A stretch of 64,000 nt of DNA from PFJX01 sp038215555 (GCA_038215555.1 JBBQQT010000001.1:1-64000), one strand, 5' to 3'. Shown: positions 1-9,437, counted from the first letter of the stretch. The notes: generated by a model not told the origin, from the sequence alone. A program made the numbers and translations.

Positions 1-426
1 TGGGGTCTGTACGCCGATCTCAAAGCGTACCAGCGCGATCCCGATCCGGCGCGGGCGCCCTTGCTGGGGGCGCGCTTCGAAGCGATCTTCAGCCAGCGAA
101 CTGCGTTCGAGACACTGAACCAGACCCTCAAGCGCCTGCACGCCCACAAACACGAGTTGCTGTTGGTGCTCAAGCGTCCCGACATTCCGTTGCATACCAA
201 CGGCAGTGAAAACGACATCCGAGGCTACGTCAAATGGCGCAAGGTCAGCGGCGGTACTCGGAGCGATCTCGGCAGGCAATGCAGGGATACCTTCGCCAGC
301 TTGAAGAAGACTTGCCGAAAACTGGGCATCTCATTCTGGTGCTTCCTCACTGATCGGATTGATCAGAATGGCGATATTCCATTCTTGCCCGACATCATCC
401 GATTGCGGGCGATGGCGGTGCCGTGA
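1..426 (+). CDS. IS66-like transposase, C-terminal part (cut by window start)
   Basis: The reading frame is open from the first base, so the N-terminus lies outside the window. The 141 visible residues include HTNGSENDIRGYVK, SGGTRSD and a CRDTFASLKKTCRKLGISFW stretch. This layout resembles the C-terminal catalytic part of IS66-like DDE transposases, where an acidic residue in an NxxE/ENDIR context closes the active site. That family call comes from recognition, not alignment. No clear terminal inverted repeat is visible between the stop and the tRNA gene 47 bp downstream. It may be an intact element entering from the left or only a remnant. Confidence 0.6.
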   Translation, partial: WGLYADLKAYQRDPDPARAPLLGARFEAIFSQRTAFETLNQTLKRLHAHKHELLLVLKRPDIPLHTNGSENDIRGYVKWRKVSGGTRSDLGRQCRDTFASLKKTCRKLGISFWCFLTDRIDQNGDIPFLPDIIRLRAMAVP

Positions 427-473
427 GTTATTGAGCAGTTACGTTAAAGTGACGTAAGCCATTGAATTATTAG

Positions 474-558
474 TGGTGCCCGGAACCGGAATCGAACCGG
501 TACGGCTTGCGCCGAGGGATTTTAAGTCCCTTGTGTCTACCTGTTTCACCATCCGGGC
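474..558 (-). tRNA. tRNA-Leu (anticodon UAA)
   Basis: Read on the minus strand, the acceptor arm GCCCGGA... wait-free pairing is formed by plus-strand TCCGGGC (552-558) with GCCCGGA (478-484), followed by an A discriminator and an encoded CCA (474-476). The anticodon stem AGGGA/TCCCT encloses CTTAAAA, giving anticodon UAA. The length of 85 nt and the long variable arm fit a class II leucine tRNA. It sits between the transposase tail and dsbA. tRNA genes are frequent insertion sites, but no attachment duplication was seen here. Confidence 0.95.
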
Positions 559-577
559 AGGTGTTGCCTTGATGACG

Positions 578-1195
578 TTACTTGCGTTTGAGTTCCTGGG
601 CAATCAGTGCGTCGACCACTTTGAACAAATCGGGGTGACTGCCTGCCATGTTTACGTTGGTGACAAACTTGCCGTTGACGGCGATGGCGGGTACGCCGGT
701 GAGTTTGTAGTCGCGACCGAGTTGCTGTGCGCGCATGACCTTGGCGTCGACGCCGAAGCTGTGGTAGGCGTCTGCCAGTTTGGCGCGGTCGACGCCTTTG
801 GTCACGGCCCAATCGTAGAAAGCCTGTTCAGGGGTCAGGTCCATGCCTTGTACGTGGAAGGCCTTGAACAGGTCGTCATGCAACTTGTCATGCAGGCCGA
901 GCGCTTCAAGTGCGTAATAGGCGCGCGCCATGGCGTCCCATCCGTTGTTGAGGATGGCGGGTACGCGCTGAATCACGACGTGTTTCGGCTGCTTCTTGAC
1001 CCAGGCCTTCAGATCAGGCTCCAGGTTGAAGCAGTGCGGGCAGCGGTACCAGAAGAACTCAAGTACTTCGACCTGGCCCTTCTTGACGCTGACCGGTTGC
1101 ACGGGGGAAACAGCGACATAGTCTTTGCCGGATTCCAGCGCCTGAGCAGGCAGGGAAATGGCGAGGAAGGCCAGCAGAAAAAGGACTCGTTTCAT
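578..1195 (-). CDS. dsbA: Thiol:disulfide interchange protein DsbA
   Basis: This is a periplasmic oxidase that introduces disulfides into exported proteins. The 205-residue product starts with a signal peptide (about residues 1-19, ending AQA). A thioredoxin fold follows with the redox motif C52-P-H-C55, the classical DsbA pair, and a later cis-proline segment TGVPAIAVNGK. Its ATG overlaps the stop of the SPOR-domain gene by four bases (ATGA), so the two are translationally coupled. The order argS, SPOR protein, dsbA is common in Betaproteobacteria. It is the last gene of that unit. Confidence 0.95.
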   Translation of the reverse strand: MKRVLFLLAFLAISLPAQALESGKDYVAVSPVQPVSVKKGQVEVLEFFWYRCPHCFNLEPDLKAWVKKQPKHVVIQRVPAILNNGWDAMARAYYALEALGLHDKLHDDLFKAFHVQGMDLTPEQAFYDWAVTKGVDRAKLADAYHSFGVDAKVMRAQQLGRDYKLTGVPAIAVNGKFVTNVNMAGSHPDLFKVVDALIAQELKRK

Positions 1196-1938
1196 GGTTT
1201 TTCCTTGTTAGATGGGGGCTGGGAAGAATTTGCGGCTGGGTTGGGTTCTTTGAACAATCGCGGTTCAAAGTTGTTCTCGGCCAGGGTGTCCAGGTCCCCG
1301 AGTGCGTCGTCTTCACGCTTGTAGGGGCCGACACGAACGCGGTAAAGCGGGCCGCTGCCGCTATCCACTTTTTGTGTTGCTACTTCCAGGCCGAGCAAAG
1401 CCAGGCGCGCTTTCAACTTGTCGGCATCGACAGGGCTTTTCAGTGCGGCGACCTGCAGCCACCAGATGTCTTTGCTGTCAGGTAGCGGGATTGGTTTGGC
1501 TGGCTGATCGCCAGGAAGGATGCCGTAGAAGGTGTAATCGACGCGTGGTTTGATCGCACCCGGCGCTTCCGGGGCGGTCGGCTTGGAGACTTTTTGCTTC
1601 GGCTCCTGGGGTGGGGTTGGTTTGATCTTCTTCGCCGCTTCAGTGGTGGCGACCGGCGGTGATGCAGTGTCCGCAGTGTCTTTTGCGCGCGATGGCGTTA
1701 CTTCTGGCGCGGCTTTGACGGATGCGGGCTTTTCAATCTGCGGCTTGGCCGGCGGTTCGGTTTCCGGCGTCTGGAAATCGGGAGTTCGGCTGCTCAGGTA
1801 CCAAGCCAGGCCGGCAGCGACAACCAGTCCGGCGACCAGGCCGATGAACAGGCCGGTAACCAGGCTGCCGCCTTTGCCACCAACGCGAGGATTAGGGTCG
1901 TTGCGGCGAGGGGTACTGTTGGTTCTTCGGGCTGACAC
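1192..1938 (-). CDS. SPOR-domain, FtsN-like membrane protein
   Basis: The protein has 248 residues: a short basic cytoplasmic tail, one membrane helix at about residues 25-47, a long Pro/Ala/Lys-rich periplasmic linker, and a C-terminal SPOR domain (about 160-235). SPOR domains bind denuded septal peptidoglycan, so a role at the division site is likely, as in FtsN. The start is a GTG immediately after the argS stop with only a weak ribosome-binding site, so coupling to argS is probable. The stop overlaps the dsbA start. The FtsN label is inferred from architecture; linkers in this family are too variable to prove it. Confidence 0.85.
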   Translation of the reverse strand: MSARRTNSTPRRNDPNPRVGGKGGSLVTGLFIGLVAGLVVAAGLAWYLSSRTPDFQTPETEPPAKPQIEKPASVKAAPEVTPSRAKDTADTASPPVATTEAAKKIKPTPPQEPKQKVSKPTAPEAPGAIKPRVDYTFYGILPGDQPAKPIPLPDSKDIWWLQVAALKSPVDADKLKARLALLGLEVATQKVDSGSGPLYRVRVGPYKREDDALGDLDTLAENNFEPRLFKEPNPAANSSQPPSNKEKP

Positions 1939-3750
1939 TTAAACCCGAGACTCGTTATTCGAAGAGGAGGCCGCTGCCTGCGAATTTTCCGGGCTTGGTT
2001 GGGCTTCTTCGCGGGTCATTTTTTCGGGTGCGGAAACACCGAGCAAGGCGAGGCCGGTGCGCAACACAAGGCGGGTGGCGGCAATCAGCGACAGGCGGGC
2101 GAGCTTGAGCGCTTCATCGTCAACCAGGAATTGGCAGGTGGCATAGACGCCGTGCAGTTCTGCTGCCAGGTCCTTCAGGTAGTAGGCGATGCTGTGGGGT
2201 GCCAGGTCGCGCGTGGCTGCGTCGACGGTGTCCGGGAACTCGGCGATGCGGCGCAGCAAGGCGAGTTCTTGCGGCTGATCCAGGCGCGCAATATCGACGT
2301 CGATGAGATCTTTTTCACTACCGCCCCAAGCGCTCAACACACTGCAAATACGGGCGTGGGCGTACTGGATGTAGTACACCGGGTTGTCGTTGCTTTGTGA
2401 CTTGGCCAGGTCGAGATCGAAATCAAGATGCTGATCGGACTTGCGCAGCACGTAGAAGAAGCGGGCGGCATCGTTGCCGACTTCGGCGCGCAGGTCGCGC
2501 AGCGTGACGTACTGGCCGGAACGGGTGGACATCGAGGCCTTGACGCCATTGCGATACAGCACGGCGAACTGCACCAATGCAACGGTCAGACGATCGGCAT
2601 CGGCGCCAGCGGCGGTCAATGCGCCTTTGACGCGGGAAATATAGCCGTGGTGATCCGCGCCCCAGACGTCGATGACCCGGTCGAAGCCGCGCTCGAACTT
2701 GTTCAGGTGATACGCAATGTCGGCGGCGAAGTAGGTGTAGATGCCGTTCTCGCGCAGCACGACGCGGTCCTTTTCATCGCCAAATGCGGTCGAGCGAAAC
2801 CACAGTGCGCCGTTCTGTTCGTAGATGTGGTCATGCTGTTGAAGTTGCTTCACGGCTTTGTCGATCAGGCCGGATTCGTGCAGTGTGCGTTCGGAAAACC
2901 AGGTATCGAAGACGACGCCGAATTCGGTCAGATCATTGCGCCCGTCGCCGAGTTGTTCTTCCAGCGCATGCCCATGCACATAGGCGTAATCGGCGCCAAG
3001 CAGACGTTTGGCGTTGGCGATCAGACCATCGAGATGGCCTTCCGGATCGCTGGCGGCGTCCGGCACTTCAGCGATGACTTCGGCCGCCGGGCGGATGTAG
3101 CGGTCGCCGTGCAGCGCAAAGATGCTGTCCGCCATGGCGCTGACATAGTCGCCCTGGTAGGCGTTGGCCGGGAACGGCACGAACTGATTGCCGAGCGAGA
3201 GGTAGCGGAGCCAGGTGGAGAGCGCCAGGATGTCCATCTGACGGCCGGCATCATTGACGTAATACTCGCGATACACCTGATAGCCCGCATGCGCCAGCAC
3301 ATTGGCCAGGCTGGCGCCGAATGCCGCGCCACGTCCGTGGCCGACATGCAGTGGGCCGGTTGGGTTGGCGGAAACGAATTCGATCTGGACCTTCTTGCCT
3401 TGGCCGAGTCCGCTGCGGCCATATTTGTCACCTGCCTGCAGGGTCTGCAGCGCGATGTTCTGCCAGGCCGCCGGCTTGAGAAAGACGTTGATGAAGCCAG
3501 GACCGGCGATTTCGGTTTTCTCGATCAGATCAGATGACGGAAAGGAGGCGAGGATCAACTGCGCGACTTCGCGCGGATTGCGTTTTAACGCCTTCGCCAG
3601 TTGCATCGCAATGTTGCAGGCGAAGTCGCCATGACTGGCCTGCTTCGGCCGTTCCAGTTCGATGCTCATGTGCTCGGCCAGCGCGAACTGGCTGGCGGCA
3701 TGCTGGAACAGCGCGGTGAGATGGGTTTTGGGGGATTCAGAACGGACCAT
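1939..3750 (-). CDS. argS: Arginyl-tRNA synthetase
   Basis: This class I synthetase charges tRNA-Arg. The 603-residue protein has the N-terminal additional domain, the HVGH signature at residues 135-138 after SANPTGPL, and the KMSKS-equivalent loop seen here as ASMSTRSG, which is the usual ArgS variant. The C-terminal DALR anticodon-binding domain is followed by a Ser/Asn/Glu-rich tail of about 20 residues that is not conserved. The ATG is at 3750. A good -10 box lies about 40 bp upstream, so it probably starts its own transcript with the SPOR gene and dsbA. Confidence 0.97.
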   Translation of the reverse strand: MVRSESPKTHLTALFQHAASQFALAEHMSIELERPKQASHGDFACNIAMQLAKALKRNPREVAQLILASFPSSDLIEKTEIAGPGFINVFLKPAAWQNIALQTLQAGDKYGRSGLGQGKKVQIEFVSANPTGPLHVGHGRGAAFGASLANVLAHAGYQVYREYYVNDAGRQMDILALSTWLRYLSLGNQFVPFPANAYQGDYVSAMADSIFALHGDRYIRPAAEVIAEVPDAASDPEGHLDGLIANAKRLLGADYAYVHGHALEEQLGDGRNDLTEFGVVFDTWFSERTLHESGLIDKAVKQLQQHDHIYEQNGALWFRSTAFGDEKDRVVLRENGIYTYFAADIAYHLNKFERGFDRVIDVWGADHHGYISRVKGALTAAGADADRLTVALVQFAVLYRNGVKASMSTRSGQYVTLRDLRAEVGNDAARFFYVLRKSDQHLDFDLDLAKSQSNDNPVYYIQYAHARICSVLSAWGGSEKDLIDVDIARLDQPQELALLRRIAEFPDTVDAATRDLAPHSIAYYLKDLAAELHGVYATCQFLVDDEALKLARLSLIAATRLVLRTGLALLGVSAPEKMTREEAQPSPENSQAAASSSNNESRV

Positions 3751-3788
3751 TGCGAAAACCTTTGGCGATACACCTTTAATTGACGCGG

Positions 3789-3794
3789 ATTATA
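3789..3794 (-). promoter_or_regulatory. Probable sigma-70 -10 box for argS
   Basis: On the minus strand the sequence GCTATAATCCGCG contains a perfect TATAAT about 39 bp before the argS start codon. A matching -35 hexamer is not obvious, so only the -10 element is annotated. It falls in the 141-bp gap after the allophanate hydrolase stop. Confidence 0.5.
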
Positions 3795-3891
3795 GCGGCA
3801 GGCCGGGTTTTTCCGGTGAGCCCCAGGGCAGTGGCGAGTTCGTCCAGTACTTGCGTCGAATGACGATGTCGATGCCGGTGTTCAAAGACGA

Positions 3892-5706
3892 CTATGGTTG
3901 TCCTGTTTCCTGTCCCTTGTCATTTCGCGCCAACCAGTTTCGCCAACTGCGATAGGCCGTGATGTCTTCCGCGCCGGCCACGCCAATGCCTTCGCAAATG
4001 AAACCGTTCACCAGCGTGCCGTCAGCCAGTTCAAGTTTGCCGATGCCCAATGGCGCTGGAATGTCGGCAACAAAAGTACCGAAATGGGCGGCGGGCATTT
4101 CCCAGACTTCACAGGCGACGGAAGCGCCATTTTCCTCGACTTTGATCAGGCCCGGACGCTTGCCGTCGGGTAGCGCGAAGAGGCGGTATTTCGGCGCAGT
4201 CTGGGTGGCTTCGACCAGGCGGGCGTGGCGTTGCGTGAGTTGGAAATTCAGCGGCAGGCCGGACAAATGCGCGCCGACCACGGCGACCTGGATCTGGCCA
4301 CTGGGCAGGTTATTCAGCATTTCAGGTAAAGGCGGAACATGCTGTGTTGCCCCCAGTTTGCCGCCCAATGTTTGATGCATGCGCGCGGCCAGATGCAGCA
4401 GCGGCGCATCCTGATGCGGCGGGGCTATCAGCGTGACGCCGAACGGTAACCCATCGGCCTGGAAGCCGGCAGGAACGGCGGTAGCTGCCAGGTCGAGCAG
4501 GTTCATGAAGTTGGTGTAATAGCCCAGATTGGCGTTGAGCCGGATGGGATCGGCCTGCATGGCCTGGATGGAATAGATCGTTCCGGCGGTGGGGGTCAGC
4601 AGCACGTCGATGTCGTTCCAGACTGTGTCGCATTGCGCTTTCAACGCGCGCAGCCGATACAGGCCGGCAAAGGCGTCGGCGGCGGTCTGCGGCTTGCCGC
4701 CGGCGATGATCTCGCGCACCGGCGGGAAAACCTGTTCGGCCTGGGTGTCGAAGAAGTCGCGGATGGCCAGGTAGCGTTCCGCCACCCAGGCGCCGCCGTA
4801 GAGCAGGCGAGCGGTTTCCAGAAACGGCGTCAGGTCGATTTCCACCGGCACGCCGCCGAGGGTTTTCATTCGCTCCTCGCTTGCGCTGAACAGTCGCGCG
4901 GCTTCGCTATTGCCGAAGAATTCCAGGTCTTTCGCCATTGGCAGGCCGAAGCGAAAACCGGCGGCGCGGCCAAAATCGAAGCCGTGCGCGGCGAGCGGAC
5001 GCGAGAACGGATCGAGTGGATCATGCCCGGCAGCCACCGCCAGCACGTGTTCGGCGTCGTCGGCGGTCAGCGCGAAGATCGACACCGCATCGAGTGAACG
5101 GCAGGCCGGCACGACGCCGCGCGTCGAAAGCGCGCCGCAACTGGGTTTGTGGCCGATCAGATTGTTGAACGCCGCCGGCACGCGGCCGGAACCGGCGGTA
5201 TCGGTACCCAGTGAGAAACTGGCCAGCCCGAGCGCCACCGCGACGGCGGAACCGGAACTGGAGCCACCGGAAATGAAATCCGCATCGAACGCATTGCGGC
5301 AGGCGCCATACGGCGAACGCGTGCCGTTCAAGCCGGTGGCGAACTGATCCAGATTGGTCTTGCCGAGCGGAATCGCGCCGGCGTCGATCAGATGTTGCAC
5401 CACGGTCGCGGATTCGTCGGGTGTGTAGGCATAGGCCGGGCAACCGGCGGTGGTCGGGATTCCGGCCAGATCGATGTTGTCCTTGATCGCAAACGGAATG
5501 CCGTACAGCGGCAGTCTGGCGATGTCCTTGCCTGCCAGCGCACGGGCATGGGCGCGCAAGGTGTCGGCGTCGAGGCGGCTGATCCAGACGTGGTGGCGAT
5601 CTTCGCCCTGCATCTGTTGCAGCAGGGTTTCCACCAATTGCATCGGTGTGAGTTCGCCGGTGCGGTACAGGCGTTGCAGGTTGGCAATGTCGAGGCTGAT
5701 GTTCAT
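3892..5706 (-). CDS. atzF: Allophanate hydrolase
   Basis: It hydrolyses allophanate to two ammonia and two CO2, the last step of ATP-dependent urea or guanidine degradation. The 604-residue product has an amidase-signature domain with the GGSSSGSAVAVA serine-rich core and DTAGSGRVPAAFN, and a C-terminal domain (after about residue 450) typical of AtzF/DUR1 hydrolases. The ATG at 5706 is preferred over an in-frame ATG at 5721 that overlaps the carboxylase stop, because GAAGGGA sits six bases before 5706. The open frame continues upstream inside the carboxylase gene, but that part is a shadow. It follows the carboxylase with an 11-bp gap, so the two form one transcript. Confidence 0.93.
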   Translation of the reverse strand: MNISLDIANLQRLYRTGELTPMQLVETLLQQMQGEDRHHVWISRLDADTLRAHARALAGKDIARLPLYGIPFAIKDNIDLAGIPTTAGCPAYAYTPDESATVVQHLIDAGAIPLGKTNLDQFATGLNGTRSPYGACRNAFDADFISGGSSSGSAVAVALGLASFSLGTDTAGSGRVPAAFNNLIGHKPSCGALSTRGVVPACRSLDAVSIFALTADDAEHVLAVAAGHDPLDPFSRPLAAHGFDFGRAAGFRFGLPMAKDLEFFGNSEAARLFSASEERMKTLGGVPVEIDLTPFLETARLLYGGAWVAERYLAIRDFFDTQAEQVFPPVREIIAGGKPQTAADAFAGLYRLRALKAQCDTVWNDIDVLLTPTAGTIYSIQAMQADPIRLNANLGYYTNFMNLLDLAATAVPAGFQADGLPFGVTLIAPPHQDAPLLHLAARMHQTLGGKLGATQHVPPLPEMLNNLPSGQIQVAVVGAHLSGLPLNFQLTQRHARLVEATQTAPKYRLFALPDGKRPGLIKVEENGASVACEVWEMPAAHFGTFVADIPAPLGIGKLELADGTLVNGFICEGIGVAGAEDITAYRSWRNWLARNDKGQETGQP

Positions 5707-5717
5707 GGCATTTCCCT

Positions 5718-8700
5718 TCATTCGCTCACCAGCACCAGCAAATCCTGGCCGGCGCTGACCTGGCCGCCTTCGCGGCAGAACACTTTGTAAACCGTGCCGT
5801 CGCAGGGCGCCGTCACGCTGAATTCCATTTTCATCGACTCGATGATGACCAGCGCATCGCCGGCCTTCACCTTGTCGCCGTCTGCCGCCATGACTTTCCA
5901 GACATTGCCGGCGACGTGGCTGGCGATGGCGCGGCCGTGTTCGGGCAGGTCGAGTTCGCTGTCGGTGGCGGCTTCGGCGACATGGGCGTCGGTGGCGTAT
6001 TCGGCCTGGCCGGCGGCTTTCCAGCGTTCGCGCTCGGCCTCGAACGCGGCTTGCTGTTTCGTCTTGAAAGCAGTGATGGACGCGGCGTTGTCGCTCAGGA
6101 AGCGGTTGTAATCGGCCAGGCTGAAGGTGGTTTCCTCGATGCGCAACGGATAGCGGCCAAGCGGGAAATCCTCGCGTATTTGCAGTAATTCCTCGGCGCT
6201 GACCGGGTAAAAACGAATCTGGTCGAAGAAGCGCAGCAGCCAGGGTTTGCCGTCGGCGAACTGTTGTGTCTGTCGCCAGCGGTTCCACATCTGCAAGGTG
6301 CGGCCGACGAACTGGTAACCGCCCGGGCCTTCCATGCCGTAGACGCACAGGTAAGCGCCGCCGATGCCGACCGCGTTTTCCGGCGTCCAGGTGCGCGCCG
6401 GGTTGTATTTGGTGGTGACCAGACGATGGCGCGGATCGACCGGCGTCGCTACCGGCGCACCGAGATAGACGTCGCCCAGGCCCATGACCAAGTAGCGGGC
6501 CTCGAACACGATGCGCTTCACTTCCTCAATGGATTCCAGATCGTTGATGCGGCGGATGAATTCGATGTTGGACGGACACCAGGGTGCGTCCTTGCGCACC
6601 GATTGCATGTACTTCTCGATCGCCAGTCGGGTCGCGGCGTCGTCCCAGGACAGCGGAAGATGCACGATGCGGGTCGGTACTTGCATGTCCTCGATGGCGG
6701 GGAGTTGCTTCTCCGCTTTCAGCAGCAACGGCAGTAGCTGGTCTAACGGCAGCAGGCGCGAGTCGTAATGCACCTGCAGCGAGCGGATGCCGGGCGTCAG
6801 GTCGAGGATGCCGGCGATGGCGTCAGCTTCCAGCCGGGTCATCAGCGCATGCACACGGAAGCGCAGGTTCAGGTCCAACACCAGCGGGCCGTATTCGATC
6901 AACAGGTACTTGTCGCCGGCGCGGCGGTAGACGACTTCAACCGGGTTTTCGGTGAGCGGCGTGCGGTGCAGGATGGGCGTGGCGGTGGGCTCGTCGCTTG
7001 TCTTGTGATGCCGGGCTTCGACGCGAAATCCAGTCGTCAAACTGGATTCCGGCATGCGCCGGAATGACAAATCTGCGATTACCGCGTCCTGCGCCGCTTC
7101 CAGCCGTTCCGCCTCCGCTTGCGACAGACGCACGAAGCGCACCGTATCGCCTGGCCGCAACTGGCCCATCTTCCACAACGCCGCCTGCACGATGGTCGCC
7201 GGGCAGACGAAGCCGCCCAGGCTGGGGCCGTCCGGACCCAGGATGACCGGCATATCGCCGGTGAAATCGATTGCACCGATGGCATAGGCGTTGTCGTGGA
7301 TGTTGGACGGATGCAGGCCCGCCTCGCCGCCGTCGCGCCGCGCCCATTCCGGCTTCGGACCGATCAGGCGCACGCCGGTGCGGCTGGAGTTATAGTGCAC
7401 TTCCCAGTCGGTGGCGAAGAACTGCTCGATGTCTGACTCGGTGAAAAAATCCGGTGCGCCGTGTGGACCGTAGAGGACACCGATCTGCCAAGTGTGGGTG
7501 TAGGCGGGAAGAACTTCGTCATACCGGCGAAGGCCGGTATCCAGTTCGCTGACCTGAGCGCCAGGCTGGACCCCGGCCTGATGGTCACCCCGGAATGGGG
7601 GTATCAGGGGCGGGGTGGCGGCGAGGAGATGCAGCACATCCCCCACCCGCAGCGTTCTTCCCGCATGACCGCCAAACTGCCCCAGCGTGAAGGTGGACTT
7701 GCTGCCCAGGTAGTTCGGTACGTCGAATCCGCCCTGCACCGCAAGATAAGCGCGACAACCGGTGTCCTTGATGGCACCAAGTTTCAGGATCGAACCGGCC
7801 GCGACGACATGCGCAGCCCAGTTGGCGAGCGGCTCGCCATCCAGTTCCGCGCCCATGTCGGCGCCGGCCAGCGCGATGACGGCGTCGGTGTTGAAGCGCA
7901 GGGTCGGCCCGGCGACGGTGAATTCCAGACCGGCCGTGCCTTCCGTGTTGCCCGCCAGCCGGTTGGCCAGGCGGAAAGCGAGCGGGTCCATCGGTCCGGA
8001 CGGCGGCACGCCGACGTTCCAGTAGCCGGTGCGGCCCGGCCAGTCCTGAATGCTGCTCTGCACACCGGGTTCGATCACGTCGAGGGTTGCCGGGCGGTAG
8101 CGGAACGCGTTCAGGTAGCGCGTGGTCTGGCGGCCTTCGGCAAACACGGTGTCGGCCAGAATCTGGCGCAGGTATTCCAGGTTGCATTCGATGCCGGCAA
8201 TGCGGGTGTCGGCAAGCGCCTGTTGCATCTTGCCCAGCGCGGCGGCGCGGTCATCCGCTTTGACGATGATCTTGGCCAACATCGGGTCGTAGAACGGCGG
8301 CACTTCGCTGCCGCGTTCGACCCAGGTTTCGATGCGCGCATTCGTTGGCAACCCCTCGGGAAACTCCACTTGGGTCAGTACGCCGGCAGCGGGCTGGAAA
8401 TCCTTGCCGGGGTCTTCCGCATACAGCCGCACTTGGATCGAAGCGCCCTGCGGGCGGACGACAAATCCGCTCAAATCCAGCTCACCGGCCGCTTCCAGCA
8501 CCATCCATTCAACCAGATCGACGCCGCTGACTTCTTCGGTGACGCCGTGTTCCACCTGCAAACGGGTGTTCACTTCCAGAAAATAGAACTGGCCGCTCTG
8601 TGTGTCGTAGACGAATTCCACCGTGCCGGCGGAACGGTAGCCGACCGCCTGGCCCAGTCGCACGGCGGTATCGAACAGGTTCTGCCGTTGCGCATCGGTC

Positions 8701-9437
8701 AGACCCGGCGCCGGGGTTTCCTCGATGACCTTCTGGTTGCGCCGCTGCACTGAGCAATCGCGCTCGCCCAGTGCCACGACATGACCCTGGCCGTCGCCGA
8801 AGATTTGCACCTCGATATGGCGCGCGTGTTCGACATATTTCTCCAGAAAAATGCCGGCTTCCTTGAAGTTGGCGCGTGCCAGCCGATCCACCGATTGGAA
8901 GGCTTCGACCAGTTCGTCCGCGCTCCAGATCAATCGCATGCCGATGCCGCCACCGCCGGCGGTGCTCTTCAGCATCACCGGATAGCCGATGCGCGCGGCT
9001 TCTGCCTGGGCGTGGCCGGCGTCATTCAGCAAACCGGAACCGGGCAGCAGCGGTACATGGTGGGCTTCGGCCAGATCACGCGCGGTGTGCTTGAGGCCGA
9101 AGGCGCGCATCTGGTCAGGGCTGGGGCCGATGAAGGCGATGCCGGCGGCGGCGCAGTCTTCCGCGAAGCCGGGGTTTTCCGACAGGAAGCCGTAGCCGGG
9201 ATGGATCGCCTGCGCGCCGCTGGCTTTCGCGGCGGCGAGTATTTTTTCCGCGCGCAGATAGCTTTGCGCCGCCGGTCCGGGACCGATTTCGATGGCCGCG
9301 TCAGCCAGACGCACATGCAGCGAATGCCGGTCGGCCTCGGAATACACCGCCACGGATTGCACGCCCATGTGGCGCAGGCTGCGGATGATGCGGCAGGCGA
9401 TGGCGCCCCGGTTGGCGATCAGTACGGTGTTGAACAT
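5718..9437 (-). CDS. uca: Biotin-dependent urea/guanidine carboxylase
   Basis: The 1239-residue multidomain enzyme has a biotin carboxylase domain (about 1-450; GGGGIGMRL ATP-grasp loop, EVNTRLQVEH), two carboxyltransferase parts related to KipA and KipI (about 465-1030), and a C-terminal biotinyl domain with ESMKME (Lys1203). It is annotated as urea carboxylase by family. The guanidine-II riboswitch in front of it and the two DUF1989 genes upstream point to guanidine as the real substrate, giving carboxyguanidine. The start at 9437 (MFNTVLIANRG) has GAGG four bases upstream; the in-frame codon at 9449 has none. The protein is somewhat longer than usual because two palindromic repeats are read through near residues 633-639 and 791-797. 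Confidence 0.93.
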   Translation of the reverse strand: MFNTVLIANRGAIACRIIRSLRHMGVQSVAVYSEADRHSLHVRLADAAIEIGPGPAAQSYLRAEKILAAAKASGAQAIHPGYGFLSENPGFAEDCAAAGIAFIGPSPDQMRAFGLKHTARDLAEAHHVPLLPGSGLLNDAGHAQAEAARIGYPVMLKSTAGGGGIGMRLIWSADELVEAFQSVDRLARANFKEAGIFLEKYVEHARHIEVQIFGDGQGHVVALGERDCSVQRRNQKVIEETPAPGLTDAQRQNLFDTAVRLGQAVGYRSAGTVEFVYDTQSGQFYFLEVNTRLQVEHGVTEEVSGVDLVEWMVLEAAGELDLSGFVVRPQGASIQVRLYAEDPGKDFQPAAGVLTQVEFPEGLPTNARIETWVERGSEVPPFYDPMLAKIIVKADDRAAALGKMQQALADTRIAGIECNLEYLRQILADTVFAEGRQTTRYLNAFRYRPATLDVIEPGVQSSIQDWPGRTGYWNVGVPPSGPMDPLAFRLANRLAGNTEGTAGLEFTVAGPTLRFNTDAVIALAGADMGAELDGEPLANWAAHVVAAGSILKLGAIKDTGCRAYLAVQGGFDVPNYLGSKSTFTLGQFGGHAGRTLRVGDVLHLLAATPPLIPPFRGDHQAGVQPGAQVSELDTGLRRYDEVLPAYTHTWQIGVLYGPHGAPDFFTESDIEQFFATDWEVHYNSSRTGVRLIGPKPEWARRDGGEAGLHPSNIHDNAYAIGAIDFTGDMPVILGPDGPSLGGFVCPATIVQAALWKMGQLRPGDTVRFVRLSQAEAERLEAAQDAVIADLSFRRMPESSLTTGFRVEARHHKTSDEPTATPILHRTPLTENPVEVVYRRAGDKYLLIEYGPLVLDLNLRFRVHALMTRLEADAIAGILDLTPGIRSLQVHYDSRLLPLDQLLPLLLKAEKQLPAIEDMQVPTRIVHLPLSWDDAATRLAIEKYMQSVRKDAPWCPSNIEFIRRINDLESIEEVKRIVFEARYLVMGLGDVYLGAPVATPVDPRHRLVTTKYNPARTWTPENAVGIGGAYLCVYGMEGPGGYQFVGRTLQMWNRWRQTQQFADGKPWLLRFFDQIRFYPVSAEELLQIREDFPLGRYPLRIEETTFSLADYNRFLSDNAASITAFKTKQQAAFEAERERWKAAGQAEYATDAHVAEAATDSELDLPEHGRAIASHVAGNVWKVMAADGDKVKAGDALVIIESMKMEFSVTAPCDGTVYKVFCREGGQVSAGQDLLVLVSE
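7041..7068 (-). repeat. In-frame palindromic repeat, copy A (inside carboxylase gene)
   Basis: On the minus strand this 28-bp unit reads GTCATTCCGGC, a four-base loop region, then GCCGGAATCCAGT. The arms form an eight-pair hairpin (ATTCCGGC/GCCGGAAT, plus strand 7046-7065). An extra short inverted repeat CCAGT/ACTGG adjoins it (7030-7045). The frame stays open and encodes a peptide containing SFRRMPESS, a translation often produced by dispersed bacterial REP-like elements of this type. It is in the opposite orientation to copy B. Confidence 0.8.
7518..7545 (+). repeat. In-frame palindromic repeat, copy B (inside carboxylase gene)
   Basis: On the plus strand it reads GTCATACCGGC, GAAG, then GCCGGTATCCAGT. 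It matches copy A at 24 of 28 positions when both are oriented alike. Two of the four differences are a compensated T-A to A-T swap within the stem, so pairing is preserved. The eight-pair stem covers 7521-7528 and 7533-7540. It is translated in the carboxylase frame as part of LDTGLRRYDE in a linker between the two carboxyltransferase-like parts. Confidence 0.8.

Noticed and set aside
5707..6348. N-terminal extension of the allophanate hydrolase frame
   Set aside because: It overlaps the biotinyl domain of the carboxylase in another frame and has Arg/His-rich shadow composition; the true start has a ribosome-binding site at 5706.
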